Below, one piece after another: positions 39,501-49,873 of a DNA stretch of 64,000 bases (position 1 is its first letter; every line of letters begins with the position of its first letter). Location of the stretch: assembly GCF_020320395.1 (NCBI RefSeq), contig NZ_JAEDAH010000039.1, positions 1-64,000 on the forward strand. The letters are read 5' to 3'. A program made the translations under genes and the position numbers. This DNA comes from Thalassolituus marinus. Lineage in GTDB: Bacteria > Pseudomonadota > Gammaproteobacteria > Pseudomonadales > Oceanobacteraceae. The notes beneath the pieces are model-generated. The model made no database searches and had not been told where the DNA came from. It was given only the letters and a program-made list of their open reading frames with translations.

Positions 39501-40856
39501 ATGGCACAGCAATCTGAAAAAGCCAGAGCTAAGCTCCATAGTCTTAACGCTGCCCTCGAAAGCGGGGCCATGGCGCAGGTTAAACGCATCCTGAATTCCG
39601 GTCTGGCACCGGTTGATATTGCCCACCTGATCGAGTCCTCCCCGCCTAAAGCGCGTAAAGTGCTGTGGGAGATGGTCGAAAAAGAACTCGAAGGTGAAGT
39701 TCTTCAGAATCTGAGCGAAGAGCTGCAGAGTCACTTCCTGAGCGACATGAGCGCCGAGGAAGTCGCCGACATCGCTGCCGAACTCGACACCGATGACGTG
39801 GCCGACATGCTGCAGCAGCTGCCGGAACGTGTGACCCAGGAAGTTCTGGAGTCCATGGACCAGCAGGACCGCGCACGACTGGAATCCGTGCTGGGTTATG
39901 CCGAGGACAGTGCCGGTGGTCTGATGAACACCGACACCATCACTATCCGTCCGGATATTACCCTTGAGGTGGTGCTGCGTTATCTGAGGCGACATAAATC
40001 GCTTCCTGCCACCACGGATAACCTGCTGGTTGTCAGTCGTAACAATGAATTCATCGGTACGCTGCCAATCAGCAAGCTGCTGGTCAGCGACCCGAACCAG
40101 ACGGTGCGGGAAGTGATGAGCACCGATGTCAAAATCATCCCGGCCAGCATGCATGATACTGATGTCGCCAAACTGTTCGAACGTCACGACCTGGTATCCG
40201 CTCCGGTGGTCGACGAAGACGGTATTCTGGTCGGCCGTATCACCATTGACGACGTGGTTGACGTAATTCGTGAAACAGCGGATCACTCGCTGATGAGCAT
40301 GGCAGGTCTGGATGATGAAGAAGACACCTTCGCTCCGGCCCTGAAAACCAGCCGCCGCCGCGCCGTCTGGCTGGGTATCAATTTGCTCACCGCATTAGCC
40401 GCTTCTGCCGTGATTGGTCTGTTCGATAAAACCATCGAGCAGGTGGTCGCGCTGGCGGTCCTGATGCCAATCGTTGCCAGCATGGGCGGTATTGCCGGCA
40501 GCCAGGTACTGACTCTGGTAATCCGCGGCGAAGCACTGGGCCACTTAAGTGGCAGCAACTTCCGCTGGCTGTTCAATCGCGAGCTGATTGTTGCCGCTAT
40601 TAATGGCGTTCTGTGGGCAATCGTTATCGCCATTATTACCTTTGCCTGGTTCCGCGACCCGGCCATCGCCATCATTATCGGCTCAGCCATCATCATCAAT
40701 CTGATGGTTGCGGCGATGAGCGGTGCTGTACTGCCTATGATTCTGAAAGCCCGCGGCATAGACCCGGCACTGGCAGGCAGTGTGATTCTTACCACAGTAA
40801 CTGACGTTGTGGGCTTTATGTCCTTCCTTGGGTTAGCTACCCTGTTCTATCTCTGA
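39501..40856 (+). CDS. mgtE: Magnesium channel/transporter MgtE
   Basis: 451 aa: MgtE_N superhelical domain (about 20-125, AEEVADIAAELDTDDVADML), two CBS domains (about 130-255) that sense Mg2+, and five membrane helices (about 280-451; VASMGGIAGSQVLTLVIRGEALG contains the pore region). Separated from ptsO by 106 bases in which only an isolated TAGAAT was noticed. Confidence 0.95.
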   Translation: MAQQSEKARAKLHSLNAALESGAMAQVKRILNSGLAPVDIAHLIESSPPKARKVLWEMVEKELEGEVLQNLSEELQSHFLSDMSAEEVADIAAELDTDDVADMLQQLPERVTQEVLESMDQQDRARLESVLGYAEDSAGGLMNTDTITIRPDITLEVVLRYLRRHKSLPATTDNLLVVSRNNEFIGTLPISKLLVSDPNQTVREVMSTDVKIIPASMHDTDVAKLFERHDLVSAPVVDEDGILVGRITIDDVVDVIRETADHSLMSMAGLDDEEDTFAPALKTSRRRAVWLGINLLTALAASAVIGLFDKTIEQVVALAVLMPIVASMGGIAGSQVLTLVIRGEALGHLSGSNFRWLFNRELIVAAINGVLWAIVIAIITFAWFRDPAIAIIIGSAIIINLMVAAMSGAVLPMILKARGIDPALAGSVILTTVTDVVGFMSFLGLATLFYL

Positions 40857-40876
40857 TATCGCCAGAACCAAATTCC

Positions 40877-41383
40877 ATGAAACACACCGACTATGAAGAT
40901 GACGATGACTTCGTCAGCAAATCCGAACTGAAGCGTGAAGCACAGCGTTTTCAGGATCTGGGCAAAACCCTCACCGGCCTGCCGAACAACAAGTGGAAGG
41001 AACTGCCGATCTCGGAAAACCTCTACAACGCACTGGTTGAGAATGCCCGACTGAAGCAGAACGAAGCCAAACGTCGTCACCTGCAGTACATCGGCAAGGT
41101 GATGCGCGATGAAAACTGCGAAGCGATTCAGGAAGCGCTGGACCTGCTTGATCCATCCAGTGAAGCCTACGGCCGTCGTATCCGTCAGCAGGAACTGTGG
41201 CGCACGCGCCTGGTATCCGACCCGAAAGGGCTGAATGCTTTTATCGACGAATACCCTGAGGTAGACCGCCAGCAGTTGCGTAATCTGGTGCGTAATGCAC
41301 AGAAAGAAATGAGCAGCGAACCGCCGAAACCTGGCACCAGCTATAAGAAGCTGTTTCAGCTGATTAAAGAGTACACGAACTGA
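40877..41383 (+). CDS. darP: Ribosome-associated protein DarP (YjgA)
   Basis: 168-aa DUF615 protein, found in E. coli on late 50S assembly intermediates. SKSELKREAQRFQDLGKTL and the RRHLQYIGKVMRDE segment are diagnostic. 20 nt after mgtE. In Pseudomonas its neighbours are tldD and pmbA; neither is here. Confidence 0.92.
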   Translation: MKHTDYEDDDDFVSKSELKREAQRFQDLGKTLTGLPNNKWKELPISENLYNALVENARLKQNEAKRRHLQYIGKVMRDENCEAIQEALDLLDPSSEAYGRRIRQQELWRTRLVSDPKGLNAFIDEYPEVDRQQLRNLVRNAQKEMSSEPPKPGTSYKKLFQLIKEYTN

Positions 41384-41387
41384 TAAC

Positions 41388-41414
41388 AAAGGGAGCCTGG
41401 CTCCCTTTTATTTT
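41388..41414. terminator. Bidirectional terminator between darP and the symporter gene
   Basis: AAAGGGAG / CTCCCTTT with a 5-nt loop, then TATTTT. It begins 4 nt after darP and overlaps the stop codon of the convergent symporter gene. Confidence 0.8.
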
Positions 41415-42805
41415 GCAGCGCGATTACCGATAGCCGGAGCCAGAATCAGCAGGCCAGCAAGCACGGCGGGCGCTCCCTCATACACTGCACCGTGCCACCC
41501 CAACTCACGCCACAGCAGACTGACCAGCAACCCGGTCAACATCGCCACAACCGATAGCCGCTGGGATGGTTTTGCGCCAAGGGCCAGAGCGATCAACAGC
41601 GGCGCCAGAGCACTGCCCAGCGCCGACCAGCTGAGAATAACCAACTGAAATACCGTCTGGTTATTACCCAGAGCAAGGCCCAGAGCCAGCAGAGTCACCA
41701 GCAGCGTCGCTGCTTTTATCAGCCACATTGGCAATTTATCCAGCGGCAATAAATCCTGAGTTAATGACGAAGAGCAGCTCAGGATCAGCGAATCTGCGGT
41801 CGAGATTGTGGCAGCAAATATGCCCGCCAGAATTAACCCGACCAGCACCGGTGGCAGCAACTGCAATGCGATTGTTGGCAGCGCCAGTTCAGCATCAAAG
41901 CCAGCGGTATCCGGCAACAACACCCTTGCCAGTAAGCCAACGCCAGTCGCCATCAGGTAAAAGGCGGTAAACCACAGGTAATACCAGAAACGTGCACGAT
42001 TAAGGTTGCCGCTTTCATTCAATGCCATAAAGCGCACCATAATGTGCGGCTGACCAATCACCGAAAATCCGGCAAATGCCCAGCCAAGAGCAAACAGCAA
42101 ACCACCAGCCAGGCCTGGAATAATGAGATCCTGTGGAAAAAGATTGAGAAAGCCCGGCACCTGCTGCATCGCGTCAATGGCGTCCGCACCGCCGCCCAGT
42201 GATGCAACCGCGACAACCAGTAATACCCCCATCGCCATCATCATGACCACCGACTGCGCTGCATCAGTCCAGATCGAGGCGCGAATGCCTCCCGCCATGC
42301 AATAGGCCGCAACAATAACGGCCCCAAGCACAGCACCGGCCCACATTTCCCAGCCGAAGAGCACGGACAGCGCCTTACTGCCGGCCATCAGCTGAGCACT
42401 GGCGTACGCCAGCAGAAACAGCACCGACACCAGACCAATTAAGCGCTTCAGCAGAGGGTTGGCTTTTCCTCCCCAATGACTCACAACACCGGCATAACTC
42501 AACTGACCAGTCTGTTGAGTTGCCTGACGCAGCGGCCGGTGAATCCATTGTGACGCGATAAAGTCGCCCGCGATCCAGCCAACCATAATCCACAAGGCCG
42601 CCAACCCCGTGCTGTAGGTGTAACCAATAACGCCAATAAACATATAGCCACTGTTATTGGTGGCCACAGCCGATAATCCCACCAGTAATGGCGACACCGA
42701 CGAACTGGCTAAATAGTAATCTTTTTGCGAACGACGACTGTGTATGACTGAACTGATGCCAATAGCGGCAAAAATAGCGAGAAAGAGAAGAAAACTGCCA
42801 AGCAT
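41408..42805 (-). CDS. Sodium:solute symporter (SSS family)
   Basis: 465-aa inner-membrane protein with about 13 helices in the LeuT-like SSS fold. Start ATG 42805, with AGGA 6 nt upstream; the longer in-frame extension is not membrane-like. ATNNSGYMFIGVIGYTYSTG (about 48-67), AYCMAGGIRASIWTDAAQ, and FAATISTADSLILSCSSSLTQD (Na2-site region) match PutP-type symporters. The substrate may be proline or a related osmolyte but cannot be read from sequence. Confidence 0.88.
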   Translation of the reverse strand: MLGSFLLFLAIFAAIGISSVIHSRRSQKDYYLASSSVSPLLVGLSAVATNNSGYMFIGVIGYTYSTGLAALWIMVGWIAGDFIASQWIHRPLRQATQQTGQLSYAGVVSHWGGKANPLLKRLIGLVSVLFLLAYASAQLMAGSKALSVLFGWEMWAGAVLGAVIVAAYCMAGGIRASIWTDAAQSVVMMMAMGVLLVVAVASLGGGADAIDAMQQVPGFLNLFPQDLIIPGLAGGLLFALGWAFAGFSVIGQPHIMVRFMALNESGNLNRARFWYYLWFTAFYLMATGVGLLARVLLPDTAGFDAELALPTIALQLLPPVLVGLILAGIFAATISTADSLILSCSSSLTQDLLPLDKLPMWLIKAATLLVTLLALGLALGNNQTVFQLVILSWSALGSALAPLLIALALGAKPSQRLSVVAMLTGLLVSLLWRELGWHGAVYEGAPAVLAGLLILAPAIGNRAAK

Positions 42806-43022
42806 GGTGATTCCTGTCCCCACGACTGAGCGTGGTCCGGTCCATTTGCGTTGCCCGGAGCAACATGAGCAATGCGAAAACGCATCAAAGCAGAGCTGAT
42901 ACAGCCCTGAAAACAGCACTCACGAGGAGTACTAACGCAGCCTGTTTAAGGCCAGAGAGTTGCCAGTTATTCAACTGAGCAGTCGTTATCATTCCAGATA
43001 AGAAGCAAGACTGCAAAAGTGC

Positions 43023-43817
43023 TCAGCGTAACTGGCGCTTGAGAGGAATACGTTCACGCACAGCAAGCAGTGAAGCAGAATCTGTGTCTGCCAACGCAAT
43101 ACCCGGTTGTTCCTGCAAAGCAGCAAGAATCTCACCCCACGGGTCAATAATCATCGAATGCCCCCAGGTCTGACGCCGCTCATCGTGCCAGCCACACTGA
43201 TTGGCCGCCAGCACATAGCACTGGGTTTCAATCGCCCGTGCACGCAGAAGAATTTCCCAATGGGCCTGACCTGTGGTGTAGGTAAAGGCCGCCGGTACAC
43301 AGATAAGTTCAGCGCCTTTGTCACGCAGTGCCCGGAACAGTTCGGGGAAGCGCACATCAAAACAAATCGATAAACCCAGCCTGCCTAACGGGGTATCAAC
43401 CACCACCAGTTCGTCACCAGGCGCAAAGCGATCTGACTCACGGTAGCGCCCCTGAGCATCGCCAACCTCGGCATCGAACAGATGAATCTTGTCGTAGCGC
43501 GCCACACACTCTCCGCTGGCTGAGATCACCAGAGAGGCGGAGCGCACTCGAGGGTCTCCGTCGGGGGAAGGCAACGGCATCGCACCGGCCACCAGCCAGA
43601 TATCATGCTGCACTGCCAGCCGACACAACCAGCTCAGATAGCCATCATCCGCTGCAATCGCAGCGTACTGCTGACCATCCATGCTGAGAAACATCTCCGG
43701 CAGCAGAGCCAGCAAAGCCCCCTGTGCTGCAGCTTCAGCCACCGCCTCTTCAATCGCTTTCTGGTTCGAGACGATATCAGTCTGACTGCTGATCTGAATA
43801 ACGGCTGCGCGGGTCAT
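43023..43817 (-). CDS. Nit-family carbon-nitrogen hydrolase (probable deaminated-glutathione amidase)
   Basis: 264-aa nitrilase-superfamily amidase with Glu (LLPEMFLS), Lys (YDKIHLFD) and Cys (ISICFDVRFPE, read with SICFDVRFPEL) catalytic triad. IHLFD and the FTYTTGQAHWEILLRARAIE region place it with Nit1, which repairs deaminated glutathione. Overlaps yhdP by one base; nit1-yhdP linkage is conserved in Pseudomonas. Confidence 0.88.
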   Translation of the reverse strand: MTRAAVIQISSQTDIVSNQKAIEEAVAEAAAQGALLALLPEMFLSMDGQQYAAIAADDGYLSWLCRLAVQHDIWLVAGAMPLPSPDGDPRVRSASLVISASGECVARYDKIHLFDAEVGDAQGRYRESDRFAPGDELVVVDTPLGRLGLSICFDVRFPELFRALRDKGAELICVPAAFTYTTGQAHWEILLRARAIETQCYVLAANQCGWHDERRQTWGHSMIIDPWGEILAALQEQPGIALADTDSASLLAVRERIPLKRQLR

Positions 43818-46800
43818 CAGTCACCCCCGAAAATATTGAAGATGCTTTTAACCCGGTCCCACAGGGAGCGACTTTTCTTGCCATCGACATCATCATCGAA
43901 GGCCTGATTAATCTTCAGCTCGGGTTTTTCCCAACTGCCTTTAACGTCATAACTGGCACTGGTGAAGCGGGCAATTTCTTCACCGATCAGCTTTTCAGTT
44001 ACGTATATGGAAGCCGCTACCGGCGGTGCCAGTCCGGCCAGCAAGGCGACCACAGGTAAGGTACTGGATACCGGGAAGGTCACGACCATCTTCATATCCA
44101 GCGACTGGTCGGTCATCAGGGTGCTGCCCGACATCAGGAATTTTGCCCCCGGACCATCCAGCGCCAGAGGTTCGGTGAAGGTCAGCAATCCATCCTCAAT
44201 ACGGGCCTTGGCTTTCAGCGAGTAAAACGACACACCGGACTGATAAAGATCAGAAAAGTCGAGTTTCAGACGGCGGGCAACCGAAGCAAAGTTCAGCGCA
44301 CCGAAGGCTTTCAGTGCACCGGTGCCCTCTGCAGCCATACTGCCATCGCGAATGCGTACACTGGCCAGCCCGTTCAGGGTGCGGGTATTAAATGCCAGCG
44401 GTGAGCCATGCCAGCTCAGACTCAGAGTCGAACGCATATCCTTACCTTCGATAATCGCATCCTGACGAAATGCTCTCTGCACTTTACCAACGTCGTTGCT
44501 GCTCAGGCTGAGCGTATCCAGGCGCGTGGTATGCAAGTCACCGTCACGCAACCACTGCACGTCGCCAGTCACTTTCAGCGCCTTCATATCACTGTCCAGA
44601 ATACGAACGCTCAGCCCACCGGCAACCGGCCGGCTTTCCAGCTGCCAGCGACCATAGTTGCGGTCACCCACGTACAGTTCCGCCAGCGTCATATCAAGGG
44701 CTGGCAAATCGGCCGGAATCAAATCCGCCAGAGGATCATTCTCAGGCCAGTAGTCGGCCGCACTGACCATCGGTCTGTCGCTATCGGTTGCGACAACGGT
44801 TGACGGCTCATCCGCCTCGTCAGCACCATCGTGCGGCATATGAATGTAATCAAGATTCAGGACCAGTGGCTGATTACCGGGCTTCATATTGATGCCTCCC
44901 TTAACCAGCTCACTATCGACGACGAAGTTCCATTCATTCCAGCGCTGTTCGGCCGTAACGCGGGTCGGCCCCATTGGCGTTCCCCAGGCATCCACGGCGG
45001 CCAGATTAATATCGACCGAGCGTACCGGCCCATGACTGGCAGCCGTGCTGGTTGGCGATGTATTGCCACCGGCGCTACTGTCGTTGTCCAGCAGGCTCAT
45101 CATATGCTGCCAGGTTACCCACCAGTCTGAAGCATTCAGTGGCTCGTCAATGCGCCCACGGATTTCCAGCCCCGGATCGCTCGGCAGGAAGGGTTCAGTG
45201 TTGCCGAAGTAAACCTGACCGCGTTCCAGACCTCCGCCAGCCAGAGCCACCACACTGCGCATCTGGTCGTTGTAATTCATGCTGATGCGGGTTTCTTTGC
45301 CCGGATGAATCTCAGTCAGTAGCGAACGCGTTTCGTCTGCGCGCTTACCCAGGGGATACGGCAAATCAATGGCGGTACCCTGCAGATCCGACAGCAGACG
45401 GAAATCAACACCATCCTGCCCCACCACCAGCTGCGTTTCATAAGTCAGCTTGCCTGACAGAGGGTCGAGCAGGAATAACGGCAACCATTCACGGAAAGGT
45501 GCCCAGTCTGCTTCGCCCTGACCACCAACCAGCAAATCAAAGCCCCCTGGGCGAGGACGGGATTCAATACCACCGCTGAAGTGCCCGCCGAAGATATCGC
45601 CTTCAAGCCACTCCGACGTCAGGCCGTAAGCCGTGCTGTAACGCATCCGTCCCTTGAGGTTATCAAAGGTGAGGTTCAGCGACTCAACCGTCAGACGCGT
45701 GTCTGCCAGAGCGATGTCCAGGTCAACATCCGGCACTGTGCCTTCAACCCCGAGCGGCATCGACAGTTGAAACTTAGCATTTACCGTCCCCTGGCTGCGC
45801 CAGTCATCCAGCGCATGATTGACGGCCTCGGCCAGCGGCGTATCGGTCAGATACAGCAGTGCCTCGTCAGCTCCTCCCGACAAATGTGCACGCACATCCA
45901 GACGCACATGCCCTTCGTTATCCGGTGCCAGCTGAATCCGACCACTGCGTTCAACCAACTTACCGCCTAACGTCGTTCCTTCATCCAGATTAACTTCCAG
46001 CTGCGGGCTGCGCATCAGCAGGCGTCCACGTAACGCTGAAATATCGGGCCAGTTCTCCATATAGCGCAGAGTGGCATCCTCAAAGCCGAGGTGCAGTTGC
46101 GTGGTCAGGCTGTTCTGCGGACGCTCAGAGCCAGGCTTGCCCTGCATAACGAACGCACCATCACTGAAGTGCCCGGCGAGAATAGCGCCGTCGATCCAGT
46201 GGCGTACGCCCTCATCCAGAATCGAAGGGATCAGCTGACTTTTCAGCGATGCGGGCGCGTCAGGCAACCCCAGTAACAATGAAAGCGACGCTTCATGCTG
46301 GCTGTCACGGTGTGGTACCGCCATCGCGAACTCAGCTGTCAGTGGCCAGCTGACACCGTCTGTACCGTCTTCGCTCAGACGGCCGCGCGCATCACGTACC
46401 TGCAACTGTGAATACTGAGGGTGAATTGACCAGTAAAACGCGCCATCAAATTGCTGCAGCTGCCAGGGCTGGTCGTACACGCCCTCCAGGTGCATAACGA
46501 AATCTTCCTGCGCCAGGCGCAAGACACCGCCGTGCGGCTGCAGATGCAACTCACCACTGAGATTGGTAAAGGATGGAATGCCGTGATAAGCAACCGAGGA
46601 GGCTTCCTGCAAAGCCGCACGCACATCCACTTTCCAGGGACTGCCCGGCAGCAGAGAGATACGCACCTGGCTGGCCTGACCGGTACCCTGAGTTTCGCCA
46701 ATATAGCTATCGAACGGAGGCGGAAGCAGCTGATGACGAATCAGAAATTCACGTGCGGCCCCCATATCCAGTTGTGGAATGCCAATCTGCCAGCCTTTCT

Positions 46801-47836
46801 GATCTTTCAATGCCACTGCCGACAGCGTAACCGTCGGGAACGGTAGTTGCTCAGCAAACTCAGGAGTAATCTGCAGGTGCCAGTCATCACCGTTGTGGCG
46901 ACCACTGGCGCTCAGATGCCCATTGGTCAGCGTCAGCGGCTCGGCGCGGGTGGCAATTTCCAGCTGTGGAATATCTGCATCAAGATGCAGGGCATTAAGA
47001 TCACCATTGCGGATGCTCAGCCAGGCTTCGGCACCTGCAACAAAGCGGTTTACACGAATTTCAGCAGGCAGGTTGGTTGGAATCCAGCGACTCCAGTCCT
47101 GAGATTCGAGGTGAACGTAGACCTCACCGTTCTGGCTTTTCCATGGCCATAGCTCGCCTTCCATGGTGCCCATCACGCGCAGATTGGTCATCTGCTCGCG
47201 TCCCCAGGCGACCTGACCATCAAGATCGTGGTTGTCGCCCTGATTACGCCACAGCATCTGATCGATGATCAGGCCTTCCCGGGTATTTTCGGGATCATAA
47301 GAGGTAATTTCCCAGTCTTTCAGCAGAATAGCCTGCTGCAAAGACAGCCAGTTCAGCCAGGCCGGTGTTTCAGCAGGCGTCGCGTTTGTCTCAGTCGTGG
47401 GAGTTTTACCGGCCTTACCCGCCAGTGAGGGCAGCAGCCACTGACTGCCGATGCGCCATTCGGTATTGCTGAGCTGATGCAATTCGGCAATGACGCCTTC
47501 AATTTCGACATGACGGAAAACCGGCTGGCGATAGAATAGTGTGGCACTGACATCCAGCTCAGCTTCCATGGCTGAAATGTGTATACCGTCTGCCGCAGGC
47601 CCCAGCTGCACATCATTAAGATGGACCACCGGAGAAAAGACACGCCAGTCTCCTTTCAGCTGACCAATGCTGACCGGCTGTTTAAGTACAGCCGACAGCT
47701 TTTGCTCAAGATCCGGGCGATAGGTTTCGATCAGCGGAATCAGCTGACGGCCAACACTGGTGTACAAAGCCAGACTGACTGCCGCAACAACCAGTGTGAT
47801 CCAGATTTGTGTCCAGGTTTCCCGCAGCCAGAGCAT
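43817..47836 (-). CDS. yhdP: YhdP, AsmA-like envelope lipid-transport protein
   Basis: Very large (1339 aa) bitopic protein: one N-terminal membrane helix (about 11-30) and a long repetitive beta-rich periplasmic part, the DUF3971/AsmA-like fold that makes a groove spanning the periplasm. With TamB and YdbH, YhdP moves phospholipids to the outer membrane in E. coli. The C-terminal block SDLYQSGVSFYSLKAKARIE and the FPVSSTLPVVALLAGL helix match the family. It starts 11 nt after rng. Confidence 0.93.
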   Translation of the reverse strand: MLWLRETWTQIWITLVVAAVSLALYTSVGRQLIPLIETYRPDLEQKLSAVLKQPVSIGQLKGDWRVFSPVVHLNDVQLGPAADGIHISAMEAELDVSATLFYRQPVFRHVEIEGVIAELHQLSNTEWRIGSQWLLPSLAGKAGKTPTTETNATPAETPAWLNWLSLQQAILLKDWEITSYDPENTREGLIIDQMLWRNQGDNHDLDGQVAWGREQMTNLRVMGTMEGELWPWKSQNGEVYVHLESQDWSRWIPTNLPAEIRVNRFVAGAEAWLSIRNGDLNALHLDADIPQLEIATRAEPLTLTNGHLSASGRHNGDDWHLQITPEFAEQLPFPTVTLSAVALKDQKGWQIGIPQLDMGAAREFLIRHQLLPPPFDSYIGETQGTGQASQVRISLLPGSPWKVDVRAALQEASSVAYHGIPSFTNLSGELHLQPHGGVLRLAQEDFVMHLEGVYDQPWQLQQFDGAFYWSIHPQYSQLQVRDARGRLSEDGTDGVSWPLTAEFAMAVPHRDSQHEASLSLLLGLPDAPASLKSQLIPSILDEGVRHWIDGAILAGHFSDGAFVMQGKPGSERPQNSLTTQLHLGFEDATLRYMENWPDISALRGRLLMRSPQLEVNLDEGTTLGGKLVERSGRIQLAPDNEGHVRLDVRAHLSGGADEALLYLTDTPLAEAVNHALDDWRSQGTVNAKFQLSMPLGVEGTVPDVDLDIALADTRLTVESLNLTFDNLKGRMRYSTAYGLTSEWLEGDIFGGHFSGGIESRPRPGGFDLLVGGQGEADWAPFREWLPLFLLDPLSGKLTYETQLVVGQDGVDFRLLSDLQGTAIDLPYPLGKRADETRSLLTEIHPGKETRISMNYNDQMRSVVALAGGGLERGQVYFGNTEPFLPSDPGLEIRGRIDEPLNASDWWVTWQHMMSLLDNDSSAGGNTSPTSTAASHGPVRSVDINLAAVDAWGTPMGPTRVTAEQRWNEWNFVVDSELVKGGINMKPGNQPLVLNLDYIHMPHDGADEADEPSTVVATDSDRPMVSAADYWPENDPLADLIPADLPALDMTLAELYVGDRNYGRWQLESRPVAGGLSVRILDSDMKALKVTGDVQWLRDGDLHTTRLDTLSLSSNDVGKVQRAFRQDAIIEGKDMRSTLSLSWHGSPLAFNTRTLNGLASVRIRDGSMAAEGTGALKAFGALNFASVARRLKLDFSDLYQSGVSFYSLKAKARIEDGLLTFTEPLALDGPGAKFLMSGSTLMTDQSLDMKMVVTFPVSSTLPVVALLAGLAPPVAASIYVTEKLIGEEIARFTSASYDVKGSWEKPELKINQAFDDDVDGKKSRSLWDRVKSIFNIFGGD

Positions 47837-47847
47837 TACCGGTTCCG

Positions 47848-49299
47848 CTATTGAAGAATAATGTCGTACTGGTCCTGAGCGTACAGCGCTTCGACCTGTA
47901 ACTTGATCGCTTTACCTATAAAGGCTTCAAGATCTGCCAGGCCATTGCTGTCTTCATCCAGCAAGCGATCGACTACCTGCTGACTGGCCAGAACCAGATA
48001 GGTTCCCGCACCATAGGCACGTTCTTCACGCAGAATTTCGCGGAAAATTTCGTAGCAGATGGTTTCAGCGGTTTTCACCGACCCTCGTCCTTCGCAGTGC
48101 GGGCAAGGCTCCATCAGCATCTGCTCAAGGCTTTCACGGGTACGCTTACGCGTCATCTCCACCAGACCCAGCTCAGACACTCCGCTGATTTTGGTTTTGG
48201 CGTGGTCCTTTTCCAGCACCTTCTCCAGCATGCGCAGAACCTGACGCTGGTGCTCGACTTCGGCCATATCAATAAAGTCGAGAATGATGATGCCGCCGAG
48301 ATTACGCAGACGCAGCTGACGGCCAATGGCTGTTGCGGCTTCCAGGTTGGTTTTGAAGATGGTCTCTTCGAGGTTACGTCGTCCGACAAAACCACCGGTA
48401 TTTACATCAATGGTGGTCATGGCTTCGGTCTGATCAATCACCAGATAACCGCCGGACTTCAGCTGTACCTTGCGTTCCAGTCCGCGCTGAATTTCATCTT
48501 CGACGCTGTACAGTTCAAACAGTGGTCGTGGCCCTGGATAGTAGCTGATACGGTCAGCGACTTCCGGCACATACTGCTGCACAAACTGCTCTATTTTCTG
48601 GAAAGTCTCACGCGAGTCGATCAGGATTTTACTGACATCCGGGCGCGCATAATCGCGCAGCGTGCGCAGTGATAATGGCAGCTCGTCGTACACCAGACTC
48701 GGTGGCTTATTGTCTTTGATACGTTCTTCCAGCTTGCGCCACAAACGACGCAGGTAGCGGGTATCGGCCAGAATCTCATCTTCACCCACACCTTCGGCCG
48801 CAGTACGCAGAATAAAGCCGGCTTCGCCGGTCAGGCCTTCGGCTTCCATACAGGCAGAAACCAACTGTTTCAGACGATCACGCTCACCCTCGTCATCAAT
48901 GCGCTGCGACACACCCACATGCGCTTCGCCTGGCATATACACCAGATAGCGAGATGGAATAGCCAGTTGCGTGGTCAGGCGCGCGCCCTTGGTGCCTATC
49001 GGATCTTTGGTGACCTGCACCACCAGCGACTGACCTTCATGTACCAGCTGGTTAATCGGTGTATTAGCGTTACCTTCACCAATTTCGGCCGCGTGAATAA
49101 ACGCGGCACGCTCCAGACCAATGTCGACAAAAGCAGCCTGCATACCGGGCAGCACGCGTACGACTTTTCCTTTGTAAATATTACCGACCAGACCACGGTG
49201 ATTGGTTCGCTCGATAAAAATTTCCTGCAGTACACCGTTTTCGACGACCGCGACCCGCGTTTCAGTCGGGGTGACGTTCATTAAAATTTCTGCATTCAC
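47848..49299 (-). CDS. rng: Ribonuclease G
   Basis: Endoribonuclease for 16S rRNA 5' maturation and mRNA decay. N-terminal S1 domain (about 30-115), catalytic Asp pair in TTIDVNTGGFVG and LDFIDMAE, and the zinc-link CPHC that joins protomers. 483 aa from GTG 49299 (NAEILMNVTPTETRVAV follows, matching E. coli RNase G), with GGAG 10 nt upstream inside the maf end. It lacks the long C-terminal degradosome arm of RNase E. Confidence 0.95.
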   Translation of the reverse strand: MNAEILMNVTPTETRVAVVENGVLQEIFIERTNHRGLVGNIYKGKVVRVLPGMQAAFVDIGLERAAFIHAAEIGEGNANTPINQLVHEGQSLVVQVTKDPIGTKGARLTTQLAIPSRYLVYMPGEAHVGVSQRIDDEGERDRLKQLVSACMEAEGLTGEAGFILRTAAEGVGEDEILADTRYLRRLWRKLEERIKDNKPPSLVYDELPLSLRTLRDYARPDVSKILIDSRETFQKIEQFVQQYVPEVADRISYYPGPRPLFELYSVEDEIQRGLERKVQLKSGGYLVIDQTEAMTTIDVNTGGFVGRRNLEETIFKTNLEAATAIGRQLRLRNLGGIIILDFIDMAEVEHQRQVLRMLEKVLEKDHAKTKISGVSELGLVEMTRKRTRESLEQMLMEPCPHCEGRGSVKTAETICYEIFREILREERAYGAGTYLVLASQQVVDRLLDEDSNGLADLEAFIGKAIKLQVEALYAQDQYDIILQ

Positions 49300-49303
49300 G
49301 CTG

Positions 49304-49873
49304 TTATTTCTCCCAGACCGGAACACCCAGCTCGCCTAACAAGGCGGCGGTCTCCGTCAATGGCAGGCCCACCACATTGCTGTAGCTGCCACTGATCGAT
49401 GCGACCAGCACGGCTCCGAGCCCCTGAATTCCATAGCTGCCTGCTTTATCTGCAGGCTCTCCGGTGGCGATATAAGCGTCGATCTGCTGTGCACTCAGCT
49501 CACAGAAGCGAACGTCCGTAACCACCGTAATCTGTTTTTCGGTACTGTCCTGAACCAGCGCCACCGCCGTCATCACCTGATGACTGTTGCCTGACAGTTC
49601 GGTCAGCATCTGCCGCGCCTGCGAATCGTCCTCAGGCTTACTGAGAATACGATCATTCAGCACCACAGTGGTATCAGACCCCAGTACCACCCGGCCTGGA
49701 TGACGCTGCGCGACAACCCGCGCCTTCGCCAGCGACAGTCGGGCAACATAATCGGCTGGCGTTTCACCCGGCAGCGGTGTTTCGTCGATATCAGCCACGT
49801 CGGTAGTGAAGCGCACACCGATCTGCTGCAGCAGTTCACTGCGGCGCGGTGAAGAAGAGGCCAGTATCATCAT
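49304..49873 (-). CDS. maf: Maf-family nucleotide pyrophosphatase
   Basis: Hydrolyses dTTP/UTP or modified pyrimidine triphosphates (YhdE type). ASSSPRRSELL at the N-terminus, GSDTTVVLNDRILSKP, and DKAGSYGIQGLGA are the active-site motifs. 189 aa from ATG 49873, whose ATGA overlaps the mreD stop. Standard neighbour of mreD and rng. Confidence 0.93.
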   Translation of the reverse strand: MMILASSSPRRSELLQQIGVRFTTDVADIDETPLPGETPADYVARLSLAKARVVAQRHPGRVVLGSDTTVVLNDRILSKPEDDSQARQMLTELSGNSHQVMTAVALVQDSTEKQITVVTDVRFCELSAQQIDAYIATGEPADKAGSYGIQGLGAVLVASISGSYSNVVGLPLTETAALLGELGVPVWEK

